Part shown: positions 7,225 to 14,993 of the stretch, one piece after another
Layout: every line of letters starts with the position of its first letter
How positions within the stretch are numbered: the stretch's first letter is position 1
Assembly (NCBI GenBank): GCA_023391635.1
Contig: JAEWAQ010000040.1
Location: 1 to 59,478, forward strand
Source: Bacillota bacterium
GTDB lineage: Bacteria; Bacillota; Bacilli; Paenibacillales; Paenibacillaceae
DNA: 59,478 bases
Direction of reading: 5' to 3'
Position numbers and translations under genes: made by a program
The notes under the pieces: generated by a model
What the model saw: the letters and a program-made list of their open reading frames with translations, nothing else
Told to the model about the DNA's origin: nothing
Database searches by the model: none

Positions 7225-9108
7225 TTAATCCATTCTCCAAGATGCGGTCGTGATCTTCAATGTGCGTGTTCCGGCATGAACCGGCGCTTTCTCCGTCAAC
7301 ACGATGCGATAGACGCAGTCTCCCCAATTGCCGCGCAACCTCTCATCTTCCAGTTGGATACGCTCGAATCGGCAACTCAAGTGTTCTCCGTCGTATGACA
7401 GCACGGCATCACGGCCTGGCGCATACGTCAAGCGCACCGCCGTTTGTCCATCCGCGATCGGCTCGCATGGCGTGATCAGGTTATAAGAGAGTTCTGTGAC
7501 CGGCTGACGAAGCGCAAACTGATCGGTAATACGGATCTCCGGCGTCGTACCCCGCAGCAGCGTGCAGGAGCGAAGCCAAGTGTCGATGCCCGCCTGCTCG
7601 GGATAAGCGGGGGCAATGTCCAGCTTCAACTCGGCGCGCTCATCGGTTAATAGACATTCCGCATCCGCCGCCCGATATTGTTCCCCGTTCTGCTGCATGA
7701 CGCCGTCTACTGTCGGCAGGTTGTGGTATTGCGACTGCAAGTACCATAACTCGTAGCGCTGCGGGCTGAACGTCTGCGCCCGGTAATTTTCCGTTCCCAG
7801 GTCGATCAAGACAGGCAGGCCATCGGCATATACGATAAACTGGCCAACATCGTTGTGATTGTGGGATTCGTCATTGTCGCCGCCCTTGGCGGCCAGGTAC
7901 AAGCCTTGCTCGCTTCCTTCTCGTTCCCTGGCGGTCATCACCTGCTTGCTAGGCATCCAGGCTTCACGCACATAGGGAGCTCCATCCTGAATTCCGGCTT
8001 TGGCCTCTGCGTCGAACAGGCCGCTCAATACTTTGTATAACGAGAACCAGTTGAACACTTCAGGTTCCCTCACGGGCGCGTTCGCGCCAAGCTGGACCAA
8101 GCGTTCGTCTCCGATCCGCCGCCCGTATCCGAATGCGCTGAAGCCGACATTCACGATGGCGTCGCCGTCGGCGAAGTTCGCGAAATAGCGGTCATGAATA
8201 TGGACGCGGTAAATATATTGGCCGATCTGCCTGATGTGCGGATCGGAGAAAACGTCGACAGCGCCGCCAGAGGCCGTGTGCAGCAGGTCCAGGCAGCGGT
8301 AAAGCCCGCCGCCGGAAGCCTCCCAATACATCGGCCCCTCGTCGCAGCACCCGTCCTTCGGATACCTGCGAATATATTCGTCCAGGCTTCGCATCGCTTT
8401 GTGAATGCCGGCGGTTCTCATTTCTTCGTCCTGTTCCAGGAACAGCAGGCAGATGAGCATGTTCGAATGGCACCACGGATTCCAATTGTTTACGTGCTTC
8501 TGCCCGCCGAAGCCCATCCACCAATAATCGTCGCGGGCGAGGTAAGGTTCAATCAACCGGGCCCGCACTTCCTGCTCGATTCGGCTGCAAAATCTCGGGC
8601 TGATTCGATCAAACGCTTCTTTGAATAAATAGCATGTCAACGCCAGCAGGGCTCCGGTCTCGGCGCTGGCCAACTCGACATCGTGATCAGTAGCGCTCGG
8701 CAGGCATTCGGAGACACTATCTTTGAGGTGCGCATTGTGGTGCGGGATGACCCATGTCGTCTCCTCGCATATGGCGAAGATGCCGTTCACGATGTCTTCG
8801 AAGTAACGTCCTTCGCCTTCCAGCAGCTCCGCGGCAACCAGAAAGCCAAGCGCGCTGCGCCGCTGCCAGTACAGGTTCAAGTAAGCCATCAGATCGCCCT
8901 TCTGTTTGAAGAGGGCATATCGAGCGGCAGGCAGAGCGGGCCAAGCATAGCCGAGGTAGGGCTGGGCAGCGTGGAGCCATGCGGAGGCGGCTTCGCGCGG
9001 AACGTTGTCCCACCTGTTGCGTTGCCCCGCCTTCGGGAATGGGCTGAACTCCTCTGCAGGCAAGAAGGTCAGCGGCGCGGATCGATTGTTCAAGTATTCG
9101 GTTAGCAT
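7225..9108 (-). CDS. Heparinase II/III family protein
   Basis: A 627-residue protein with the two-part layout of polysaccharide lyases of the heparinase II/III group: an alpha/alpha toroid (about residues 60-370) followed by a beta-sandwich domain. The landmark is GGDNDESHNHNDVGQFIVYADG near residue 410, which supplies the conserved His/Asn/Asp residues, followed by PVLIDLGTENY. There is no signal peptide, so it likely acts on imported, already shortened uronic-acid-containing oligosaccharides. Enzymes of this type cleave heparin, alginate or related uronates; the substrate cannot be read from sequence. The start at 9108 has AGGTGAT upstream. It stands alone, but a glucuronate pathway lies 12-28 kb to the right. 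Confidence 0.85.
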   Translation of the reverse strand: MLTEYLNNRSAPLTFLPAEEFSPFPKAGQRNRWDNVPREAASAWLHAAQPYLGYAWPALPAARYALFKQKGDLMAYLNLYWQRRSALGFLVAAELLEGEGRYFEDIVNGIFAICEETTWVIPHHNAHLKDSVSECLPSATDHDVELASAETGALLALTCYLFKEAFDRISPRFCSRIEQEVRARLIEPYLARDDYWWMGFGGQKHVNNWNPWCHSNMLICLLFLEQDEEMRTAGIHKAMRSLDEYIRRYPKDGCCDEGPMYWEASGGGLYRCLDLLHTASGGAVDVFSDPHIRQIGQYIYRVHIHDRYFANFADGDAIVNVGFSAFGYGRRIGDERLVQLGANAPVREPEVFNWFSLYKVLSGLFDAEAKAGIQDGAPYVREAWMPSKQVMTAREREGSEQGLYLAAKGGDNDESHNHNDVGQFIVYADGLPVLIDLGTENYRAQTFSPQRYELWYLQSQYHNLPTVDGVMQQNGEQYRAADAECLLTDERAELKLDIAPAYPEQAGIDTWLRSCTLLRGTTPEIRITDQFALRQPVTELSYNLITPCEPIADGQTAVRLTYAPGRDAVLSYDGEHLSCRFERIQLEDERLRGNWGDCVYRIVLTEKAPVHAGTRTLKITTASWRMD

Positions 9109-9488
9109 GGAATCACCTCGATTGACGGACTTATGGCGATGGGGTCTATCCCACGTATTATCGACCTTTCAAATCCTTTTTGCCATGTCTTTCATGGCTT
9201 GCCGACGAATTGGATATGAGAATGCCATGTATAACAAGAAAGTACAATAACTAAACCATCTGATCCAACATATTGACAGTTCACCTCCCGGGAACCGATC
9301 TGAAGCGATCCCATTCTACTGGTACAAGATATTGCCGCCGCCGACATCAAGAAGCCGCATCTTCTGCCGTGGATGAAAGAAACCCATATTCTGCTGATTT
9401 TCTAACCCTTCTTTAAGGTTCTTGCGGTATACTGAGTCCGCTGACGAGTTCGGAACGATTGCCGGAAAATGAAGGGGCGGACCTTGCC
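9109..9488. other. Intergenic region between divergent units
   Basis: No gene seen. It carries the promoter side of the minus-strand heparinase-like gene and, at its right end, the promoter of the response regulator (see 9398-9435). Confidence 0.5.
9398..9435 (+). promoter_or_regulatory. ECF-type promoter of the two-component operon
   Basis: TTTCTAACCC is followed by exactly 16 bases and then CGGTATACT. TAACCC as -35 and CGGTA as -10, with 16-bp spacing, is the geometry of ECF sigma promoters such as those of SigW and SigM. The same layout recurs before the lipoprotein gene at 11636-11670. An alternative reading is a response-regulator direct repeat (TTCTAA and TTCTTTAA about ten bases apart) in front of a TATACT -10 box. 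Confidence 0.55.
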
Positions 9489-10166
9489 GTGCGCATATTG
9501 GTCGTGGAAGATGACCGTCCGCTGCGGGAAGCGGTGGTGACGGTGCTGCGGGAAGAGGCTTACCAGGTCGACGGGGAAGAGAATGGCCTGGAGGGCCTCT
9601 ATTTGGCGGAGCAGCGCATTCATGATCTGATTGTGCTGGACGTGATGCTGCCAGGCTTGAACGGGCTATCCTTGCTGTCGGAACTGAGGGCGCAAGGGAT
9701 CGAGACGCCGGTAATTATGCTGACGGCACGCGATGGCGTGGAGGACCGCGTCAAGGGGCTGGACTCCGGGGCGGACGATTATCTCGTCAAGCCGTTCGCG
9801 ACGCCGGAGCTGCTGGCGCGGATCCGCGTGCTGCTGCGGCGGAAGTACGGCGGCGGTTCGGACGGAGAAATCGGATACGGCGCGCTGTTGCTCAGACGGC
9901 AGTCGATGGAAGGATACGCGAACGGCGAACCGCTGAAATTGACGTTGAAGGAGTTCGACCTGCTCGAGTATTTACTGCTCAACCGGGAGCAAATTTTGAC
10001 GAAGGAGCAGCTGCTGGACCGGATTTGGGGCATCGATTCGGACGCGGGAATGAGCGTCGTGGACGTCTACGTGCATTACTTGCGCAAGAAGCTGGCGCCG
10101 TCGGGCTGCGATTCGTACATCCACACGGTTCGCGGAATCGGATATATGCTGAAGGGGAGAAACTGA
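9489..10166 (+). CDS. OmpR-family response regulator
   Basis: DNA-binding response regulator of 225 residues: a receiver domain (about 1-118) with acidic pocket VVEDD, phosphoacceptor Asp51 in IVLDVMLPG, and Lys in DDYLVKPFA, then a winged helix (about 128-225) with LTLKEFDLLEYLL and VRGIGYML. I start at GTG 9489, which gives the standard RILVVEDD start and has GAAGGGG twelve bases upstream; a TTG at 9459 is in frame but lacks a good site. Its stop overlaps the kinase ATG (TGATG), so the two are coupled. It probably controls the adjoining export genes. Confidence 0.92.
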   Translation: MRILVVEDDRPLREAVVTVLREEAYQVDGEENGLEGLYLAEQRIHDLIVLDVMLPGLNGLSLLSELRAQGIETPVIMLTARDGVEDRVKGLDSGADDYLVKPFATPELLARIRVLLRRKYGGGSDGEIGYGALLLRRQSMEGYANGEPLKLTLKEFDLLEYLLLNREQILTKEQLLDRIWGIDSDAGMSVVDVYVHYLRKKLAPSGCDSYIHTVRGIGYMLKGRN

Positions 10167-11464
10167 TGTTCAACCGCACGCGAATCCAGCTTACGATACG
10201 CAATGCCGCGGTGCTCGGCGTCATTCTGATTGCGCTGAACATATCGGTCTATTGGGTGATGAAGGGGATGTTATACGCTCAGATCGATAGTTCGTTCGGC
10301 GTGGAAACGACTGCCAAGACGGGCGCGCTGTCCGGGCTAACCTCTACATTTGCCGTAAGGGCGCAGGGCGCGGACGAGATGGATCGGGTGTTCTTCAATC
10401 TCAGTCAGGCAGACCGGCCGACGATCTCGTTGTACTGGACGAAGGACATGGAGCCGATCCCCGAGCCGAACAGCGATGCGTTCACGGATGCGCAGCTAAG
10501 CCAGCTCTCGCCGGATCGGGTCGGCAGTTCGCCGCAGACGGTCAAGCTGGGCAATCAATATTTTCGCGCATTGAAGGTAGAACCGGCAGCGCTTGCGATG
10601 GCCAACGGCAATGGCCAGACGTACGTTATCGCCCATCAGGTCATGCTCCGCAACATTTCCGCGGAGATCGGCATGTTGAACCGGCTGGCGTATATTTTGC
10701 TGTTCGGCGGGTTGGTGGGACTGCTGGTCGCGGTGGGAGCGGGGTACTACCTGGCCAATCGGGCGCTCGTGCCGATCCGCGAGTCGATGGAGCGGCAGCA
10801 GCAATTCGTCTCGGACGCTTCCCACGAATTGCGAACGCCGCTTGCCGTCATGCAGGCTCACGCGGAGCTGATGCTGCGCCATCCGGGCCATACGATCGAG
10901 GAAGATAGCCAGCATGTGTCGACGGTGCTGCAGGAAGCCAGACGGATGAGCAAGCTGGTCGGCGGATTGCTGACGCTGGCGAGGTCGGATGCAGGACAGC
11001 TCGAGCTGGATCGCAAGCCGGTCCGGCTGGATCGGATCGTGCAGGACAGCGTGGAGAAGATGCAGATGCTGGCGGAGGTCAAGAACCTTATTATCCAAAC
11101 AGAGATCGAGGCGTCCGTGCCGCTGGAGGCGGATGAGGACAGGCTGCACCAATTGCTCGTGATCGTGCTGGATAATGCGATTAAGTACACGCCCGAAGGC
11201 GGCCTGATTCGCGTCGCTTGCCGCAAACTCGCGCATACCGTGCATGTGGAGATCGAAGATACCGGCATTGGCATCGCACCGGATCAGCTGCCGCGCGTAT
11301 TCGACCGCTTCTACCGCAGTGATAAAGCCCGCACGCGCCAGGAAGGCGGCACGGGGCTTGGTCTTGCGATCGCCCAGTGGATCGTGGAGCGTCACGGAGG
11401 CAAGATCCGCATCGAGAGCAGACTGTCCGTCGGTACGACGGTATATATGGCGTTGCCGATTTAG
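10166..11464 (+). CDS. Sensor histidine kinase
   Basis: Membrane kinase of 432 residues, partner of the preceding regulator. It has one transmembrane helix at about residues 12-33, an extracytoplasmic region of about 130 residues, a second helix near 172-194, then the H-box SDASHELRTPLAVMQAHAE with His220, N-box LDNAIKYTPEGG, G1 DTGIGIAPDQLPRVFDRFYR and G2 GGTGLGLAIAQWIVERHGG. The ATG at 10166 overlaps the regulator stop and follows GGGGAG. The start is fixed by this overlap. The signal sensed is unknown. Confidence 0.93.
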   Translation: MFNRTRIQLTIRNAAVLGVILIALNISVYWVMKGMLYAQIDSSFGVETTAKTGALSGLTSTFAVRAQGADEMDRVFFNLSQADRPTISLYWTKDMEPIPEPNSDAFTDAQLSQLSPDRVGSSPQTVKLGNQYFRALKVEPAALAMANGNGQTYVIAHQVMLRNISAEIGMLNRLAYILLFGGLVGLLVAVGAGYYLANRALVPIRESMERQQQFVSDASHELRTPLAVMQAHAELMLRHPGHTIEEDSQHVSTVLQEARRMSKLVGGLLTLARSDAGQLELDRKPVRLDRIVQDSVEKMQMLAEVKNLIIQTEIEASVPLEADEDRLHQLLVIVLDNAIKYTPEGGLIRVACRKLAHTVHVEIEDTGIGIAPDQLPRVFDRFYRSDKARTRQEGGTGLGLAIAQWIVERHGGKIRIESRLSVGTTVYMALPI

Positions 11465-11635
11465 CGGTCAGGGCCGCAGGGTTCCGCCTCGTTCCATGTA
11501 GCGGACACGAAAGAGGACGAATCGTGCTCCGGATCGGCAACCTGCCATAACGATCGGTATTTGCGCCGACCGCTCGAAGCGCCTCCTGCAGGAGATATGC
11601 AGGGGGTGTTTGCAGTTTTAAGGAAACTTTCAGCT

Positions 11636-11670
11636 TCTCTAACCCGATTCTAAAAATTGCTCGGCATAAT
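11636..11670 (+). promoter_or_regulatory. ECF-type promoter of the lipoprotein/exporter operon
   Basis: TCTCTAACCC, 16 bases, then CGGCATAAT. It matches the promoter at 9398-9435 in -35 word (CTAACCC), spacing (16) and -10 word (CGGYAT). The -10 lies about 38 bases before the lipoprotein start. An AAGGAAACTTTCAG stretch just upstream could add an operator. It is a candidate autoregulatory target of the ECF factor at 18815. Confidence 0.55.
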
Positions 11671-11707
11671 GGGCCATGAACGAATAGAGGAAAGGTGATG
11701 GCCTAGG

Positions 11708-13198
11708 ATGCGAAACAATCGAAAATGGAAGATCGGCGCGCTTGCGGGGGTGCTGGCGGTGATGCTGATCCTGTCCGCATGCTCGGGGACGGGAGGCAAG
11801 GTCAAGTCGGAGGGAATCGGCGGATTAGACCGGGAAGACGACGGGGCGCTCAAGATCGCCTATTTCGACGAACAAGCTTTCTACATGCAGTACGGCAATG
11901 CGTTTCAGGCAATGTTTCCGAATGTGAAAATGGAAGTGGTCTCGCTGGAATCGGTGTACGGCGCAGACGATCCGGTGGCGCAGATGGAGAAGCTGCTGGG
12001 CGAGCAGCGGCCGGACGTGCTGTATCTGACGGAAGAGCAATATGCTGCGCTTGCGGAGAAGGGATTGCTGTATGATCTGGATGCGGCCGCCAAGCAGGAT
12101 CAATTCGATCTGGCCAGCTTCCAGCCGTCGGTCATTGAACTGCTGAAAACGCGCGGCGGAGGCAAGCTGTACGGACTCAGCCCCGACTTCTCCAGCCAGG
12201 CGCTCTACTATAACAAGGATATGTTCGACAAATATAACATTCCGTATCCGACGGATGGCATGAGTTGGGAAGAGGCGATGCAGCTCGCGGCGCGGTTCCC
12301 GGTACAGAAGGATGGCGACGATGCGACGTTCGGCTTGATGCAGCCGTCGCAGACGCAGGATTTGTTCTCCTTGATTCGCACGATCGGAGAAGCCAAAGGG
12401 CTGTTGTATGCCGATGCGGATTCGGGCACGGTCTCGATAGATTCGCCGGAGTGGAAGGCGATCTTCCAGACGGTCGTCGATGGCTACAAGTCGGGCAGCG
12501 TCTCCATGCCTGCCAGCGGCAATGGCGGCGGTCGGGGCATGGCGTTGTCCGTACGCGGAGCGGGCGGCGGCCAGACGTTCAGCTTCGGCCCGGACTCGAT
12601 GAAGTTCATGATGGGTCAGGCGGCGATGACGATCGACGGACCTATGCTCATGGAGATGATGAAAATGAATATGGGCGGCGGTGGCGCGAAAATCAGCATC
12701 GGCTCGGCGACAAGCGAAGGCGGCAAACAAGGGGAGGGAACGCAGCCAAGGCCGATCGAAGGCTTCGAATGGGATCTGACGACGGTTCCCGTAGATCCGT
12801 CCCAGCCCGACGTGATGGGCGGCATCAGCTTGGGCAGCATCTTCGCCGTTAACGCGGCTTCCGAGAACTTGCCTGCCGCATGGGAACTTGTCAAGTACGT
12901 CAATGGCGAACAACTTGCCAAGACAAGCGCGATGTCGTCGCCTACGTTATCGGCGAGAACGGCGTACAAGAAAGCGGCGGATGGCAAGAACGTCGACGCG
13001 TTCTATAAACTTGGCGTCAACGAGCAGGCACTGCTCCAGACGCTGCCGGCGGGATTCGCCAATTCGTTCGCGCAGATGGCCTCCGGCTTGATCAAGCAGG
13101 TCGTGGACGGAAGCGTGTCGCTGGACGAAGCGCTGGCAAAAATGCAGAGCCAGGGGCAGGATTTGCTCACGAAAGCCGATCTGGCGTCAGAGGAATAG
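11708..13198 (+). CDS. Solute-binding-type lipoprotein of the exporter cluster
   Basis: A 496-residue lipoprotein: signal peptide and lipobox LILSAC with Cys25. The body resembles family 1 extracellular solute-binding proteins (LKIAYFDEQ..., RPDVLYLTEEQYAALAEKGLLYDL, YYNKDMFDKYNIPYPTDGMSWEEA). Unlike a normal importer subunit, it has no importer permeases beside it; it is followed three bases later by an exporter-type ATPase. It contains an unusual Gly/Met-rich insert (about residues 270-345, with MMKMNMGGGGAK). Possible roles are ligand sensing for the kinase or substrate capture for the exporter. Family call is firm, function is not. Confidence 0.85.
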   Translation: MRNNRKWKIGALAGVLAVMLILSACSGTGGKVKSEGIGGLDREDDGALKIAYFDEQAFYMQYGNAFQAMFPNVKMEVVSLESVYGADDPVAQMEKLLGEQRPDVLYLTEEQYAALAEKGLLYDLDAAAKQDQFDLASFQPSVIELLKTRGGGKLYGLSPDFSSQALYYNKDMFDKYNIPYPTDGMSWEEAMQLAARFPVQKDGDDATFGLMQPSQTQDLFSLIRTIGEAKGLLYADADSGTVSIDSPEWKAIFQTVVDGYKSGSVSMPASGNGGGRGMALSVRGAGGGQTFSFGPDSMKFMMGQAAMTIDGPMLMEMMKMNMGGGGAKISIGSATSEGGKQGEGTQPRPIEGFEWDLTTVPVDPSQPDVMGGISLGSIFAVNAASENLPAAWELVKYVNGEQLAKTSAMSSPTLSARTAYKKAADGKNVDAFYKLGVNEQALLQTLPAGFANSFAQMASGLIKQVVDGSVSLDEALAKMQSQGQDLLTKADLASEE

Positions 13199-13201
13199 GT
13201 C

Positions 13202-13933
13202 GTGAAATCGGCGGCGGTAGTGCGGGAACGGGAAGCGGAAGCGAGCCGGGATGCGGCGGGGCCGCTCCTGGACGTACGGGATGTGCGAAGGAGCTTCTCG
13301 TCCGGCGGTCGGGAGGTTGAGGTGCTGAAGGGCATAGGGCTGCAGATACTTGCCGGCAAGCTTACGATGCTCAAGGGGCGATCGGGCTCGGGGAAGACGA
13401 CGCTGCTCAACCTGCTGGGAGGACTCGACCGCCCGTCGGCAGGGGAAGTGTGGTTTCGCGAACGGCCGATGCATCAATGGAGCGACCGACAGCTGACGAA
13501 GCTGCGGCGGCGGGAGATCGGGTATATTTTCCAGACAAGCGCTCTGATGCCATTGTTATCCGCCTGGGAGAACGTGGAGCTGTCACTGCGAATGGCTGGT
13601 GTGCCGGGGACGGAATGGAAGCAGCGGACGACATACTGCCTGGATCTCGTCGGCTTGACGAAGCGGGCGCAGCATCGTCCGTCCGAGATGTCGGGAGGCG
13701 AGCAGCAGCGGGTGGCGATTGCCAAGGCGATCGCCCACCGGCCGCATCTGCTGCTGGCGGACGAACCGACGGCAGAGCTGGATTCGCAGATGGCGGGGCG
13801 GATCATCCGGGCATTCCGGACGATCATCGAAGCGGAAGGGATCGCGATCTGCATGACTACGCATGATTCTACGCTATGGGAGGCTGCGGATGTTGTCTAT
13901 CAGATGGTCGACGGCCGGATTGCCCAAGCGTAA
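13202..13933 (+). CDS. ABC transporter ATPase, LolD/MacB type
   Basis: ATPase of 243 residues. Walker A GRSGSGKTT is at about 59-67, the Q-loop lies in IGYIFQTSALMP, the signature is MSGGEQQRVAIA, Walker B is LLLADEPTAELD, and the switch His is in MTTHD. The Q-loop and signature style is that of the exporter group serving FtsX/MacB-like permeases (lipoprotein, macrolide or peptide export). GTG 13202 lies three bases after the lipoprotein stop, with AGGAATAGG upstream. It is one of two ATPases in the operon; the other is at 17869. Confidence 0.92.
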   Translation: MKSAAVVREREAEASRDAAGPLLDVRDVRRSFSSGGREVEVLKGIGLQILAGKLTMLKGRSGSGKTTLLNLLGGLDRPSAGEVWFRERPMHQWSDRQLTKLRRREIGYIFQTSALMPLLSAWENVELSLRMAGVPGTEWKQRTTYCLDLVGLTKRAQHRPSEMSGGEQQRVAIAKAIAHRPHLLLADEPTAELDSQMAGRIIRAFRTIIEAEGIAICMTTHDSTLWEAADVVYQMVDGRIAQA

Positions 13934-14993
13934 GCGAAAAGGCGCTGACAATGCGGCGGGAGCAGCGTCCGCTATTGCGGTCAAGCGGTTGCTGGCAGCA
14001 GTCGCGCTAAGCATGGCTGTGTCGCTAATAGCGGGATGCTCCTTGCTGCCGCAAGAGGAAGAGCAGGAGAAGCTGCCGGAGATACGCATGCCGAACATCT
14101 CGCAGAAGCCCGAATATTCGGTAACGCGCGGCACATTGGAGCGCAAGGTGAGCGGTTCCGGCAAGCTGATGAGCGAGCGGGAGGACAATCTGGTCTTCAC
14201 GCTCGACAATCGGCGGATCGCCGAGGTGCACGTCAAGGCGGGCGACAGCGTGAAGGCGGGACAATTGCTGGCGGAGCTTGACATGGGCGATACGCAGAGC
14301 CAGATTCGCCGCAAGGAGATAGAACTGGAGAAGGCGGAACTGGATCTGAAGAGCGCAATGCGGGAGTCGGGCGACGCTGCCGGAGATGCCGTCAAGCTTC
14401 GCAAGCAACAGCTGGAATACGAGCTGCTCAAGGAGGACTTAAACGAACTGCGCCGCGACCTGGCGGATGCGAAGCTGACCGCGCCGTATGACGGCACGAT
14501 CGTCAGCTTCACGGCAGAGAAAGGCGACCTGGCCAAGGCGTACGAGAAAGTCGGGCGGATTGCCGATCTGTCCGCGCTCGTCGTCGCCGTCGGATTCTCG
14601 TCCGGCGATCTGTCCGGCATCGCGCCGGGCATGGAGGCGGTCGTCAGCATCAATACGGCGGGCGATTTTGCCGGCAAGGTGAGAAGGCTGCCGGTAGACG
14701 CGGAAGCGGGCGCCGATGATCTCGATTCGCGGGCGCTCATCGAGTTGTCCGAATTGCCGGCAGACGTCGGCCGCGATACGCCGCTGTCGGCTACGGTGAT
14801 CGTGGAACGGCGAGCGGACGTGCTGACCATTCCCGTCGCCGCGTTGCGGAAGCAGAATAGCCGCTACTACGTCATCGTCTCGAATCAGGATGGTACCAAG
14901 GGAGAAACGGACGTAGAAATCGGGTTGCAGACCCAGACGGCAGTGGAGATCGTCAGCGGGCTGCAAGAGGGCCAGAAGGTCGTGGGGAAATAA
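13890..14993 (+). CDS. Periplasmic adaptor-like (MacA/HlyD) lipoprotein
   Basis: Membrane-fusion-type protein of about 367 residues. A hydrophobic segment ends in LIAGC (Cys50 with this start), then a lipoyl/barrel-sandwich half (RKVSGSGKLMSE...), a coiled coil (RRKEIELEKAELDLKSA to LLKEDLNELRRDLADAKL), the second half TAPYDGTIVSF, a beta-barrel, and a membrane-proximal tail VGLQ-type (VEIGLQTQTAVEIVSGL). ATG 13890 has GGGAGG six bases upstream, inside the ATPase gene, whose end it overlaps by 44 bases. A TTG at 13920 would give a more usual signal length. It probably links or regulates the MacB-like permease. Confidence 0.85.
   Translation: MLSIRWSTAGLPKRKRKGADNAAGAASAIAVKRLLAAVALSMAVSLIAGCSLLPQEEEQEKLPEIRMPNISQKPEYSVTRGTLERKVSGSGKLMSEREDNLVFTLDNRRIAEVHVKAGDSVKAGQLLAELDMGDTQSQIRRKEIELEKAELDLKSAMRESGDAAGDAVKLRKQQLEYELLKEDLNELRRDLADAKLTAPYDGTIVSFTAEKGDLAKAYEKVGRIADLSALVVAVGFSSGDLSGIAPGMEAVVSINTAGDFAGKVRRLPVDAEAGADDLDSRALIELSELPADVGRDTPLSATVIVERRADVLTIPVAALRKQNSRYYVIVSNQDGTKGETDVEIGLQTQTAVEIVSGLQEGQKVVGK

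Noticed and set aside
11581..11612. Terminator after the histidine kinase gene
   Set aside because: CCTCCTGCA and TGCAGGGGG pair imperfectly and no T-run follows; too weak to call.
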